Source of the DNA: RUG714 sp964623515
GTDB taxonomy: Bacteria; Bacillota; Clostridia; Oscillospirales; Acutalibacteraceae
Reading direction: 5' to 3'
Length of the DNA stretch: 63,720 nt
NCBI GenBank assembly: GCA_964623515.1
Contig: CAZURV010000010.1
Location: 1 to 63,720, forward strand
The notes under the pieces are model-generated. The model did no database searches and was not told the DNA's origin. It worked only from the letters and a program-made list of their open reading frames with translations. This document shows, in pieces, positions 25,165 to 34,454 of the stretch; position 1 is the first letter of the stretch; each line of letters starts with the position of its first letter. Position numbers and translations under genes: made by a program.

Positions 25165-26649
25165 ATGAGAAACAGCGGTATTTTGATGCCGATAAGCGCA
25201 CTGCCGTCAAAATACGGCATAGGTTCTATCGGTGAAGAAGCATACAGATTTATTGATTTTCTGAAAGCATGCGGTCAGACTTACTGGCAGATTCTGCCCA
25301 TAGGTCCCACGAGCTACGGCGACAGTCCGTATCAAAGTTTTTCTGCCTTTGCGGCAAATCCTTATTTTATAGACTTGGACATATTGATGCACGAAGGCTA
25401 TCTTTTGCCCGATGAATATCAACATTTAAACTGGGGCGAAGATGAAAATAAAGTCGATTATGAACTGATGTATCATCAGCGCCTTGACGTTTTGCGCCTG
25501 GCAGCGTCCAGGCTGCCGGAACTTGATGGTGATTTTCAGTATTACAATGCCAACAACATTTTCTGGCTGGACGATTATGCCGTATTTATGGCGCTGAAAC
25601 AAAAGTACGGCGGCATATCCTTTACGGAATTCAGCGAAGCACTTCGCTTACGGGATCCCGTTGCGCTTGAAAAAGCGAGGGTTGAAAACAAAAAAGAAAT
25701 CCACTTCTGGCGCGCAGTTCAGTATTTTTTCAGCAAACAATGGAAGAATCTTAAAAAATATGCGAATGAAAACGGCATAAAAATAATCGGCGACATCCCG
25801 ATTTATGTTTCCCCAGATTCCGCCGATTTGTGGGCACACAGCGAACTCTTCCTTGTTGATGAAAACAAAAAAATGATTGATGTTGCCGGGTGCCCTCCCG
25901 ACGCTTTCAGCGAAGACGGTCAGCTTTGGGGAAATCCTCTTTATGACTGGGATTACCACAAAGAAACGGAATACGACTGGTGGATAAAACGTCTGCGCCA
26001 TGCAACGGAAATTTATGATGTTGTGAGAATAGACCATTTTAGAGGCTTTTCGGGCTATTATGCCATTCCGTACGGAAGCGAAAACGCACGCACCGGAGAA
26101 TGGCGCACAGGTCCGTCAAACGATTTGATTGACGCCGTAAAAAACGCCCTGCCGAATGCAGATATTATCGCGGAAGATTTGGGATTCCTCACCGACGATG
26201 TGATTCAACTTCTGAAAGACAGCGGCTATCCCGGAATGAAAGTGCTTCAGTTCGCATTTGATACAGATGAAAAAAGCACTTATCTTCCGCATAATTACAC
26301 CAAAAATTGCGTATGCTACACAGGTACGCACGATAATTCAACAACCGAGGGATGGCAAAAACTGGCATCCGATAATGAAGTGAATTTAGCCATGGAATAT
26401 CTCGGCGTTAAAGATAAATCCGATTTAACTTACGGCTTTATCAGGGGCTGTCTCGCTTCTGTAGCAGACCGCGCGGTGATTCCCATTCAGGACTGGCTAA
26501 AACTTGATGACAGCGCAAGGATAAATACGCCGTCAACGCTCAGCGGAAACTGGCTTTGGAGAATTGAAAAATCCATGCTCAGCAACGAGCTTGCCGAAAT
26601 TATAAAAAGATACACGAAAATTTACGGAAGATTAAACGAAGCACAATAA
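25165..26649 (+). CDS. malQ: 4-alpha-glucanotransferase (amylomaltase)
   Basis: GH77 enzyme that shuffles alpha-1,4-glucan chains in maltodextrin breakdown, cytoplasmic. At 494 residues it is the compact form. Catalytic residues fit Asp290 (VVRIDHFRGF), Glu337 (IIAEDLG) and Asp390 (TGTHDN). GGGAGAATGCA precedes the ATG. It lies upstream of an ABC importer on the same strand, so the importer probably brings in malto-oligosaccharides. Confidence 0.96.
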   Translation: MRNSGILMPISALPSKYGIGSIGEEAYRFIDFLKACGQTYWQILPIGPTSYGDSPYQSFSAFAANPYFIDLDILMHEGYLLPDEYQHLNWGEDENKVDYELMYHQRLDVLRLAASRLPELDGDFQYYNANNIFWLDDYAVFMALKQKYGGISFTEFSEALRLRDPVALEKARVENKKEIHFWRAVQYFFSKQWKNLKKYANENGIKIIGDIPIYVSPDSADLWAHSELFLVDENKKMIDVAGCPPDAFSEDGQLWGNPLYDWDYHKETEYDWWIKRLRHATEIYDVVRIDHFRGFSGYYAIPYGSENARTGEWRTGPSNDLIDAVKNALPNADIIAEDLGFLTDDVIQLLKDSGYPGMKVLQFAFDTDEKSTYLPHNYTKNCVCYTGTHDNSTTEGWQKLASDNEVNLAMEYLGVKDKSDLTYGFIRGCLASVADRAVIPIQDWLKLDDSARINTPSTLSGNWLWRIEKSMLSNELAEIIKRYTKIYGRLNEAQ

Positions 26650-26706
26650 AATACATCTGATAATCTCCCTAAAACTTTAAGAATAAAACTTAATAATGCA
26701 GACGAA

Positions 26707-26837
26707 GGTTTAAACCGGATAGGGATTAAATTTTTGAAGGCAAGAAGCGCAGTCAAGCTGACGCTTGACAACTTTTTGAACGAAGCCTGTCACAAAAATC
26801 CATCATTATCAGGCTTTTCTCCCTGTTCGGCTTAACC
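26707..26837 (+). repeat. Family B repeat, most complete copy
   Basis: Bounded by GGTTTAAACCGGATAGGGA and TCCCTGTTCGGCTTAACC, imperfect terminal inverted repeats of about 18 bases around a 95-base interior with no coding capacity. MITE-like. It lies between malQ and the binding-protein gene. Confidence 0.7.
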
Positions 26838-26886
26838 CATGAGGCCTGCCGCCTACATACAAAATAGAATGACTGGAGAAATATGT

Positions 26887-28200
26887 ATGAAAAAAGTTAT
26901 TGCATTTTTGTTGGCGGCAAGCCTTCTTTTCTGCCTTTTCGGCTGCGGAAAAGAAACAACGCAAACGGTTGTAAAAGGAAAAGTTTACTATCTCAATTTC
27001 AAACCCGAACAGGACACGCAGTGGAAAGAACTTGCCGAGCTTTATAAAAAGCAGACCGGCGTAAACGTGGATATTATAACCGCCGCATCCGGCACATATG
27101 AAGAAACGCTGAAATCCGAAATGGCAAAATCGAACGCACCCACCCTTTTTCAGGTAAACGGTCCCGTAGGTCTTGCCTCCTGGAAAAACTACTGCGAAGA
27201 TTTATCCGACACTGCTGTTTTCAGAAACCTTAAAAGTGAAGATTTTGCGCTTGAGGAGGACGGAAAAGTTCTCGCCGTTGCATATGTTATCGAATCATAT
27301 GGCATTATCTATAACAAAGATATCATCAGGCGTTACTGTAAAACGGACGGAGCGGTTATTAAAGAAGCAAAAGAAATTGATAATTTTGAAAAATTAAAAG
27401 CTGTTGCGGAAGATATGCAGAAGAAAAAGGATGAACTAGGCATAACCGGCGCGTTTGCTTCGGCAGGAATGGATTCAAGTTCCGACTGGCGCTTTAAAAC
27501 ACAACTTGCGAATATTCCGCTTTACTATGAATTTAAAGATGAAGAAATCAGTGAAGCCTCCGAAATCCAAGGCACATATCTTAAGAACTATAAAAATATA
27601 TGGGATTTGTATATCCATAATTCAACCGTAGCTCCGTCGCTTCTTTCCAGCAAAACCGGAGACGATGCGGCAGGAGAATTTGCACTCGGTAAAGCCTGTT
27701 TCTATCAAAACGGAACATGGGCTTATAACGATATTAAAGACAATGCCGTAAAAGATGAAGACATCGGTATGCTCCCGATATACACGGGCATTGAAGGCGA
27801 AGAAAAGCAAGGACTCTGCACCGGAAGCGAAAACTACTGGTGTATAAATAAAAACGCTTCATCAGAGGATAAAAAAGCAACAGAAAGGTTCCTCGAATGG
27901 GTCATCACATCCAATTACGGCAGGCGCATGATGGCGGAAGAAATGAAATTTACAACTCCGTTCAAAACATTTGATGAGGAATATGAATCCGACAGTCCTC
28001 TTGTGAAAGCTGCAAACGAGTATATCAATTCGGATAAATTTTCCGTAAGCTGGGTATTTACCACTATTCCATCCGCAAAATGGAAAGATAACGTGGGCGA
28101 CGCTCTGCTCGAGTACGCACAAGGCACCGGAGCCTGGAGTAGCGTTGAAAAAGCATTTGTCGACGGCTGGAAAACAGAATATGCCGAAGCCCACAAATAA
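26887..28200 (+). CDS. ABC sugar importer, solute-binding lipoprotein
   Basis: Extracellular substrate-binding protein of 437 residues (SBP family 1, MalE/UgpB-like). The start at MKKVIAFLLA has GGAGA upstream. The signal peptide ends in the lipobox LFGC with Cys20 as the lipid-anchored residue. The permeases and ATPase follow on the same strand. Malto-oligosaccharides are the likely ligand given malQ, but ligand residues cannot be read directly. Confidence 0.92.
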   Translation: MKKVIAFLLAASLLFCLFGCGKETTQTVVKGKVYYLNFKPEQDTQWKELAELYKKQTGVNVDIITAASGTYEETLKSEMAKSNAPTLFQVNGPVGLASWKNYCEDLSDTAVFRNLKSEDFALEEDGKVLAVAYVIESYGIIYNKDIIRRYCKTDGAVIKEAKEIDNFEKLKAVAEDMQKKKDELGITGAFASAGMDSSSDWRFKTQLANIPLYYEFKDEEISEASEIQGTYLKNYKNIWDLYIHNSTVAPSLLSSKTGDDAAGEFALGKACFYQNGTWAYNDIKDNAVKDEDIGMLPIYTGIEGEEKQGLCTGSENYWCINKNASSEDKKATERFLEWVITSNYGRRMMAEEMKFTTPFKTFDEEYESDSPLVKAANEYINSDKFSVSWVFTTIPSAKWKDNVGDALLEYAQGTGAWSSVEKAFVDGWKTEYAEAHK

Positions 28201-28287
28201 GAACCCAATCTGCACACTTCAAACCGAAACCATTTGATTTTATCTTGTTATCAAGAAATCTAATCCCTTTTCACGCGCGGTGATTAT

Positions 28288-29130
28288 ATGCAAAAAAACT
28301 TAAAAAAATATTTTCCCGTTTTTGCCTTGCCTACGCTTTTGGCTTTTATCATCGGTTTCGCCGTACCGTTTATTATGGGAATATATCTCTCGTTCTGCCG
28401 CTTCACAACGGTAAGCGACGTGCAGTGGACAGGCTTTTCAAACTATCTTTCGGCTTTCACAGACAAAAGCTTTCTCCACGCGCTTTGGTATACGGTGCTT
28501 TTTTCAGCCGTTTCAGTGATTGTTATAAATGTGCTGGCGTTTACGGCGGCGTTGCTGTTAACAAAAGGTTTCAAAGGCACAAACCTGTTCCGCACCGTGT
28601 TTTTTATGCCCAATCTTATCGGCGGAATTGTACTCGGCTATATATGGCAACTGATTCTGAACGGCATACTTGCTAATTTTGAAAAAACCCTGACATACAG
28701 CGAAACCTATGGGTTTTGGGGACTTCTGATTCTTATGAGCTGGCAGCAGATAGGATATATGATGATCATTTATATAGCCGGAATCCAGGCTATACCCGAC
28801 AGCCTTTACGAAGCAGCTATGATTGACGGCGCAGGCAAGCGGCAGATTCTGACCAATATAACGATTCCGATGGTTATGCCGTCCGTTACAATCAGCGTAT
28901 TTTTAACGCTTACCAATTCTTTCAAGCTCTTTGACCAGAATCTTGCGCTTACCTCAGGTCAGCCATCCGGCAAATCTCAGCTTCTTGCCCTTAATATTTA
29001 TGATACGTTTTACGGCAGAATCGGCTCAGAAGGAATCGGTCAGGCAAAAGCGGTTATATTCTTTGTTATTGTTGCTGCAATCGCTCTGATTCAGCTACGT
29101 ATCACAAGACACAGGGAGGTGCAGGCATAA
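28288..29130 (+). CDS. ABC sugar importer, permease (MalF type)
   Basis: A 280-residue protein with six predicted membrane segments. The cytoplasmic EAA loop, EAAMIDGAGKRQIL.NITIPM at about 173-193, contacts the ATPase. It shares the TAATG stop-start with the next permease. It is shorter than MalF of enterobacteria, as usual for Firmicute CUT1 systems. Confidence 0.93.
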   Translation: MQKNLKKYFPVFALPTLLAFIIGFAVPFIMGIYLSFCRFTTVSDVQWTGFSNYLSAFTDKSFLHALWYTVLFSAVSVIVINVLAFTAALLLTKGFKGTNLFRTVFFMPNLIGGIVLGYIWQLILNGILANFEKTLTYSETYGFWGLLILMSWQQIGYMMIIYIAGIQAIPDSLYEAAMIDGAGKRQILTNITIPMVMPSVTISVFLTLTNSFKLFDQNLALTSGQPSGKSQLLALNIYDTFYGRIGSEGIGQAKAVIFFVIVAAIALIQLRITRHREVQA

Positions 29131-29957
29131 TGAAGAAAAAAAGTGCGCTTTATACGTTGCTTTTCAGCATAATATCCGTTTTTTATGTGCTCCCCATTGT
29201 GATTATTTTTTTCAACTCGTTTAAGAAGAAAGCATTTATAAATGCCGAACCGTTTTCCCTGCCGAACAACGGAACATGGAACGGATTTCAAAATTACGTC
29301 AGCGGAATAGAAAAAGTTGATTTTCTCAAAGCCGTTTTTTACACGCTGATTATAACCGTGCTTTCCGTTGTGCTGATTATCCTGTGCACATCTATGTGCG
29401 CATGGTATATCACAAGAGTAAAAACAAAATTTACCAAATTTTTGTATCTGCTCTTCATTTTCAGTATGATAGTTCCGTTCCAGATGGTTATGTTTACGCT
29501 CTCAAAAACAGCGGATTTCCTTAAGCTGAATAACCCTGTCAGCATAGTTATAGTGTATCTGGGATTCGGCGCGGGGCTTGCGGTTTTTATGTTCTGTGGA
29601 TTTGTGAAAAACGTTCCGCTTGAAATTGAAGAAGCCGCAATGATTGACGGTTGCAATCCGGTTCAGACTTATTTCAAGGTTGTCTTCCCGGTTCTAAGGC
29701 CAACGGCTGTGAGCGTAGGAATCCTTGAAACGATGTGGATATGGAACGATTTTCTACTTCCGTATCTGATTTTGGACAGAAGAAAATATACCACTATAAC
29801 AATTGCAGTGCAAAATCTTAAAGGGAACTATGGTTCGATTGACTGGGGCGCTATGATGGCGGTTCTCGTTCTTTCTATAATCCCCATCATCATTTTTTAT
29901 GCTTTATCGCAGAAATATATTATCAAGGGGCTGCTTTCTGGCGCAGTGAAAGGTTAG
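29130..29957 (+). CDS. ABC sugar importer, permease (MalG type)
   Basis: A 275-residue permease partner with about six membrane segments. The EAA loop EEAAMIDGCNPVQTYFKVVF is near 169-188. It is translationally coupled to the MalF-type gene and is followed by the ATPase gene eight bases later. Confidence 0.93.
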   Translation: MKKKSALYTLLFSIISVFYVLPIVIIFFNSFKKKAFINAEPFSLPNNGTWNGFQNYVSGIEKVDFLKAVFYTLIITVLSVVLIILCTSMCAWYITRVKTKFTKFLYLLFIFSMIVPFQMVMFTLSKTADFLKLNNPVSIVIVYLGFGAGLAVFMFCGFVKNVPLEIEEAAMIDGCNPVQTYFKVVFPVLRPTAVSVGILETMWIWNDFLLPYLILDRRKYTTITIAVQNLKGNYGSIDWGAMMAVLVLSIIPIIIFYALSQKYIIKGLLSGAVKG

Positions 29958-29965
29958 GTGTTGAA

Positions 29966-31072
29966 ATGGCGGATATTCGCTTAAAAAACATATGCAAAAC
30001 GTACGAAAACGATATTTCCGTGGTTCATGATTTCAACCTTGAAATAAAAGATAAGGAATTTGTGGTTTTTGTCGGTCCGTCGGGCTGCGGAAAAAGCACA
30101 ACGCTGAGAATGATTGCCGGACTTGAGGAAATCAGCAGCGGAGAGCTTCTGATAGGTGGAAAAAGGATGAACGAAGTTGCGCCGAAAGACCGAAACATTG
30201 CAATGGTTTTTCAGAGCTACGCCCTCTATCCGCACAAAAGCGTTTACAAAAATATGAGTTTTGCGCTTGAAATGAAAAAAATCCCGAAAACCGAGATTGA
30301 CAGAAGAGTGCGTGAAGCCGCAAAAACGCTGGATATTGAACAATACCTGAACAGGAAGCCGCGCGCACTTTCCGGAGGACAGCGGCAGAGAGTTGCGCTC
30401 GGCAGAGCGATGGTTCGGAATCCGAGTGTTTTTCTTCTTGACGAGCCTCTGTCCAATCTAGACGCAAAGCTCCGCACAAGTATGCGAACGGAAATTAAAA
30501 AACTCCATAATCAACTTGAAACAACTTTTGTTTACGTCACGCATGACCAGACGGAAGCTATGACAATGGGAGACCGCATTGTTGTTATAAAAGACGGGCG
30601 TATTATGCAGGCGGATACGCCCCGGGAAATATACCACAAGCCTCAAAATATGTTTTCCGCCGGATTTATCGGAACGCCAAGAATGAATTTCCTAGATGCA
30701 TCTGTAATTAAGTCAAAAAAAGGCTGGTCTCTGAAGCTCAAAACAGATAGGATTGACATTCCGGAAAGCAAATGCCCGGTGAATATCTTTAAATATGCCG
30801 ATAAGGAAATCGTTCTCGGCATACGTCCGGAAGACCTAAGAGACGATGAAAATTATCTTGAAAAATATAAAAACGCGGCAATTCACGTTCCGGTTGAAGC
30901 CGCCGAGCTTATGGGAAGCGAGATTTATCTTCACACGCGCTACGCCGGACAGCCCGTTATAGCGAAAGTCAGCCCCGAGTCACCCGCATCGGAAGGAGAC
31001 GTTATCACACTTGCCGTAAACACGGATAAGATTCACCTTTTCGATAAAAATACTGAAGAAAGAATCATTTAA
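29966..31072 (+). CDS. ABC sugar importer, ATPase (MsmK/UgpC type)
   Basis: CUT1-family ATPase of 368 residues. Walker A is GPSGCGKST (36-44), the signature is LSGGQRQR near 134 and Walker B is VFLLDEP near 154. A TOBE/MalK-type regulatory domain occupies the C-terminal third, with the IRPEDL motif. In Gram-positives one such ATPase often serves several importers; here it is encoded with its own. The stop TAA overlaps the edge of a family C repeat. Confidence 0.95.
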   Translation: MADIRLKNICKTYENDISVVHDFNLEIKDKEFVVFVGPSGCGKSTTLRMIAGLEEISSGELLIGGKRMNEVAPKDRNIAMVFQSYALYPHKSVYKNMSFALEMKKIPKTEIDRRVREAAKTLDIEQYLNRKPRALSGGQRQRVALGRAMVRNPSVFLLDEPLSNLDAKLRTSMRTEIKKLHNQLETTFVYVTHDQTEAMTMGDRIVVIKDGRIMQADTPREIYHKPQNMFSAGFIGTPRMNFLDASVIKSKKGWSLKLKTDRIDIPESKCPVNIFKYADKEIVLGIRPEDLRDDENYLEKYKNAAIHVPVEAAELMGSEIYLHTRYAGQPVIAKVSPESPASEGDVITLAVNTDKIHLFDKNTEERII

Positions 31073-31203
31073 ACAAAGATGCACCGCCTTCTAAGGTTGC
31101 AGACTCCGTTTCCGAAAATCAGAAGAGAATATAATAATCCCCTCTGATTTCTCAGACGGCTGACGCTACCCTTTGCCGCGTTGAATACCGGTAAGCTCTT
31201 ATT
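31069..31203 (-). repeat. Family C repeat, copy 3
   Basis: Read on the minus strand: TTAATAAGAGCTTACCGG, TTCAACGCGGCAAAGGG, inner hairpins around AGAAATCAGAGG, then GGTGCATCTTTGTTTAA. Its right end coincides with the stop codon of the ABC ATPase gene. Confidence 0.75.
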
Positions 31204-31208
31204 AACAA

Positions 31209-31253
31209 GCAACAAGGTTCTGACTTGCGCACTGCAAATCAGAACCTTGTTGC
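31209..31253. terminator. Strong hairpin between convergent genes
   Basis: A 15-bp perfect stem GCAACAAGGTTCTGA/TCAGAACCTTGTTGC with a 15-base loop. T runs are weak on both strands, so the terminator function is likely but not certain. Confidence 0.65.
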
Positions 31254-31277
31254 ATCTGAAAATATTTACGATGAAAA

Positions 31278-31433
31278 TTATTCAGCTTCAAACTGATCTT
31301 TGCCTACGCCGCAAAGCGGACAAACAAAATCCCCGGGCACATCTTCCCATTTTGTACCTGCGGCTACGCCTGCCTCCGGTGCGCCCTCGGCTTCATCATA
31401 AACATACCCGCATACAGAGCATACATATTTCAT
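31278..31433 (-). CDS. Rubredoxin
   Basis: Small Fe(Cys)4 electron carrier of 51 residues. The two knuckles are CSVCGYVYDEAEG at 5-17 and CPLCGVGKDQF at 39-49, with the aromatic core residues and TKWEDVP expected for the family. AGGAGG lies upstream of the ATG. It lies downstream of the flavin reductase-rubredoxin and flavodiiron genes on the same strand and most likely feeds electrons to them for oxygen or peroxide reduction. Confidence 0.95.
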   Translation of the reverse strand: MKYVCSVCGYVYDEAEGAPEAGVAAGTKWEDVPGDFVCPLCGVGKDQFEAE

Positions 31434-31539
31434 TTCCGTTTCCTCCTTAAACCAAATATCAATTCACGGGAATCCGTGCCGTTCGGCATGGCATAATCCC
31501 GTTCTGTATGTAACCGCACAAAAAGCGGATATACATAAA

Positions 31540-32139
31540 TTAAAGTTTATCAAAATCCTCCGCACCGTGCTTGCACACAGGGCAGATAAAATCCTCCGGG
31601 AGTTCCTCTCCCTCATAAACATAACCGCATATTCTGCATACCCAGCCACGTTTTTTTTCTTCGGGTTTAGGCTTAATATGATTAAAATAATACGTATACG
31701 TAACAGACGGCTCGCCGCTGAAAACCTCACAGTCCGTAACATCGGCAATAAACATCGTATGCGTTCCCATATCCACACTATTCACAACTTTACCGCTGAT
31801 ATACGCATTCGAAAAATATTTTGAATACAGAACACCGTTTTCACTTCTTCCCTCGGCAGACGTATCCTTGAATTTATCAACATCTTTTCCGCTCTGAAAA
31901 CCGTAATGCTTAAAAACGTCAAAGGGAGTTTTTTCAGTTAAAACCGATAAATTGAAAATACCTGTATTTTCAATCATATCGTGCGTATAATTATCTTTAT
32001 TTACACACACACCTATACGCAGAGGGGTACTCGTTAACTGAACGACGGTGTTGATAATACATCCGTTGTCTCTTTCCCCTTCCCTTGCGGTTAAAATATA
32101 TAAGCCATAACCAATATTAAATAATGCATTTGTATTCAT
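31540..32139 (-). CDS. Flavin reductase-rubredoxin fusion (high-molecular-weight rubredoxin)
   Basis: An FMN-binding flavin-reductase-like domain (about 1-155; TSTPLRIGVCVNKDNYTHD near 35-53) is fused to a C-terminal rubredoxin with CRICGYVYEG and CPVCKHGAEDF. This matches the Hrb proteins of acetogenic and other clostridia, which pass NADH electrons to flavodiiron proteins. The start ATG at MNTNALFN is chosen with GGAG upstream; a GTG three codons earlier is possible. It is preceded by fprA with 21 bases between them. Confidence 0.92.
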   Translation of the reverse strand: MNTNALFNIGYGLYILTAREGERDNGCIINTVVQLTSTPLRIGVCVNKDNYTHDMIENTGIFNLSVLTEKTPFDVFKHYGFQSGKDVDKFKDTSAEGRSENGVLYSKYFSNAYISGKVVNSVDMGTHTMFIADVTDCEVFSGEPSVTYTYYFNHIKPKPEEKKRGWVCRICGYVYEGEELPEDFICPVCKHGAEDFDKL

Positions 32140-32160
32140 ATCCTTCACTCCGAAATCATA

Positions 32161-33321
32161 TTATTTAAGAATTTCATCGCATAAAGCGTTGATTTCTTCA
32201 ATATTTTTATCATTAAGCGCCGAACGAATGGAAACCGTATTTTCACAAATATCTATATTATTCATCTTTTCAAAACAATCACGTATCAGCTTGCCGGACA
32301 TAGGCGCCCATGAACCGTTTTCAACAATTCCGACTCTGCGATTTTTATAATTCTTTGCCTTGAGATGCGCGAGAAAATCTTCAACACACGGAAAAATCCC
32401 CGCGTCATAAGTGGGGCATGCCACAATCATTTTTGAATATTTGAAAGCGTCCTCAACGCACTCCGCAAAATCTTCACGCGCCAAATCAGCGCAGGAAATT
32501 TCAAGGTCTGTTTTGCTTTTTAAAGTTGCAACGATTTTTTCCGCCGCCTTTTTAGTATTCCCATGAATGGAGGCATATGCAACAAAAATTCCGTCAACTT
32601 CAGGCTCGTATTTGCTCCAAGTATCGTATAAGCCGATATAATAATCGAGATTGTCTCTGAGGACCGGTCCGTGAAGCGGACATATTGTTTTAATTTCAAG
32701 AGCTGTTACCTTTTTAAGCAGAGCCTGAACCTGCGCTCCGTATTTGCCAACAATATTAAAATAATATCTTCTGGCCTCGCATGCCCAGTCCTCATCGGTA
32801 TCAAGCGCACCGAATTTACCGAAACCGTCCGCGGAAAAAAGGATTTTGTCATAGCTGTCATAAGTAACCATAACCTCCGGCCAATGTACCATCGGAGCCA
32901 TATAAAAAGTAAGCGTGTGTTTTCCGAGGCTGACGATATTTCCCTCTTTAACGGTTATGCTTCGCTTTGAAATATCATAATCAAAAAATTGATTATACAT
33001 CTGAAATGTTTTTGCATTGCCGATAACTTTCAGATTCGGATATTTTCTGCATACCGAAGATATATTGGAAGCATGGTCGGGTTCCATATGACTTATAACA
33101 AGATAATCCGGAGTTCTGCCGTCAAGCGCCTTTTCAAGATTTACGAACCATTCGTCCTCAGCTCTGGGATCAATCGTATCCATAATGCAGAGTTTTTCAT
33201 CCTCAATCAAATAAGAATTATACGAAATTCCGTTCGGAATAATATACTGGCTCTCAAACAAATCGAGCGTTTTATCATCCGCCCCTATATATTTTACTGA
33301 ATCTGAAATTTTAATTTCCAT
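32161..33321 (-). CDS. fprA: Flavodiiron protein (A-type flavoprotein)
   Basis: Reduces oxygen to water (or NO to N2O) in anaerobes. It has 386 residues. The N-terminal beta-lactamase-like diiron domain carries H78-x-E80-x-D82-H83 in HMEPDH, later His in VHWPEV, Asp in FSADGFG and His in CPLHGP. The C-terminal flavodoxin domain, from about 250, has YASIHGNTKKAA. It is first in a three-gene oxygen-defence unit with Hrb and rubredoxin. Confidence 0.95.
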   Translation of the reverse strand: MEIKISDSVKYIGADDKTLDLFESQYIIPNGISYNSYLIEDEKLCIMDTIDPRAEDEWFVNLEKALDGRTPDYLVISHMEPDHASNISSVCRKYPNLKVIGNAKTFQMYNQFFDYDISKRSITVKEGNIVSLGKHTLTFYMAPMVHWPEVMVTYDSYDKILFSADGFGKFGALDTDEDWACEARRYYFNIVGKYGAQVQALLKKVTALEIKTICPLHGPVLRDNLDYYIGLYDTWSKYEPEVDGIFVAYASIHGNTKKAAEKIVATLKSKTDLEISCADLAREDFAECVEDAFKYSKMIVACPTYDAGIFPCVEDFLAHLKAKNYKNRRVGIVENGSWAPMSGKLIRDCFEKMNNIDICENTVSIRSALNDKNIEEINALCDEILK

Positions 33322-33371
33322 TTCACCATAACCCTCTCTTGAATATAGAATGCTTTTTATACCACACGCAC

Positions 33372-33400
33372 ATCATAACACTTTTTAAATAAGCAGTCAA
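33372..33400 (-). promoter_or_regulatory. fprA: fprA promoter
   Basis: TTGACT (33395-33400), 17 bases, TATGAT (33372-33377) on the minus strand. No clear operator was recognised. Confidence 0.7.
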
Positions 33401-33547
33401 TTGCGTTTCATCCGTGAATACATTTTCATGTTGAAAATTTTCTGTTGTTTACGGCGTTATTCTTCATCAGATACTCTAAAGAAAAGCCTGTTTTTTTAAG
33501 TCCGCAGGACGTCATATTAAAATTGAAAAGCTTTGCAGAGATTCTGA

Positions 33548-33721
33548 TTTGAATCGGAACAGTGCTCCATCAAGTTCGCTGAAACGGGGCTTGTGAACGA
33601 TTGCAACCTGCGCAGGGATCGTTCGCTCCTCATGGTTTCAGCGGAAGATTGTCACTCTCACTGAAATTCTGAAACGAATCCCACCCCCAAGAGGCGGGGG
33701 ACATCGGCGAATAGGTTATAT
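33548..33721 (+). repeat. Family A repeat, copy 3
   Basis: TTTGAATCGGAACAGTGCTC to GCGAATAGGTTATAT. More diverged than copies 1 and 2; the middle stem has mismatches (CTCTCACTGAAA on its 3' side) and the last stem is shortened. Confidence 0.8.
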
Positions 33722-33729
33722 CTGTATTA

Positions 33730-33930
33730 TCAATATGTGCTGCATATTAGATGCACTGCCTTTGAAGCAACACGCTGTCGCCAATATTCTTTCCTAAATA
33801 TAATATAGCCTAATTCGGCAGTCCCGGAGTGGATAGTATCCTGCCTGAGAGCTCCTGTACTTTCATCGGTTGTCCATTCGCAATTACGCAAAAGGCAGCA
33901 TTTCACTTTCATCGGTGGCGATGATTTCAT
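33730..33930 (-). pseudogene. Possible GNAT acetyltransferase fragment
   Basis: A 66-codon frame ending TAELGYIIFRKEYWRQRVAS plus KAV. This resembles the acetyl-CoA binding region of RimJ-type GNAT enzymes (ELGY..., YWGKG..TEAV). The Gln/Arg-rich loop is poor for cofactor binding and both ends are missing, so it looks like a degraded remnant beside a repeat. No other gene is supported in 33322-34344. Confidence 0.4.
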
Positions 33931-34344
33931 TCATATTCTGCAATATATCCGCAGACATATAAAGGTATTCCTGCAGATTCTCTAAAATTGGCTGTTACGC
34001 ACAATAAGCATCAAAACCACAGCATCGGATATTTTTCATTTCCGTATCTGCACACCATAAAATATACCCTGAAAAGGGTAATTAATTTATATATTATAGC
34101 TTCAAATATTTTATTGTCAAGGCTTTTATGGCAGAAGTTGTCAAAGAGCAAAACACAAAAAAAATAAAAGTAAAAAAAGCCGCTGACGCGGCTTTCCGTT
34201 TTGGACATGCCTAAGCGATAGAAGCGAATGTTAACAATGACTGCCGCATTTTTATGTTCACTTTTTATCGCCGTTTCTGAAAATCCATGCCCTAAAAGCA
34301 GTCCACCGGACTTCTTATTCATGGGCTTTCGAATCCGCACATGC
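33931..34344. other. Intergenic stretch without a supported gene
   Basis: AT-rich. It contains one hairpin, AAAGCCGCTGACGCGGCTTT (about 34178-34197). The long minus-strand frame across 34011-34355 has no family resemblance or ribosome site. Confidence 0.5.
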
Positions 34345-34377
34345 AAAAAGCACAAACCTTTTGGTTTGTGCTTTTTT
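34345..34377 (-). terminator. Terminator after tRNA-Arg
   Basis: AAAAAGCACAAACC/GGTTTGTGCTTTTT with a TTTT loop, starting right after the encoded CCA. Confidence 0.9.
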
Positions 34378-34454
34378 TGGCCTGCCCGAGTGGATTCGAA
34401 CCACCGATCTTCAGAGTCGGAGTCTGATGCATTATCCAGCTATGCTACGAGCAG
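34378..34454 (-). tRNA. tRNA-Arg(CCG)
   Basis: 77 bases with CCA encoded. The full cloverleaf can be drawn: acceptor CTGCTCG/CGGGCAG (one G-U), D stem GCAT/ATGC, anticodon stem TCAGA/TCTGA around loop CTCCGAC with anticodon CCG, and T arm GGTGG-TTCGAAT-CCACT. The discriminator is G, as is common for tRNA-Arg. It reads CGG codons. Its first base directly follows the mutS2 stop codon with no gap, so it is probably processed out of the mutS2 transcript. Confidence 0.95.

Noticed and set aside
34011..34355. 114-codon minus-strand ORF ending in PMLWF, possibly a TTPxVWF relative
   Set aside because: Only WF is shared; no TTP, no ribosome site, low-complexity Tyr/Phe composition, and it overlaps the tRNA terminator hairpin.
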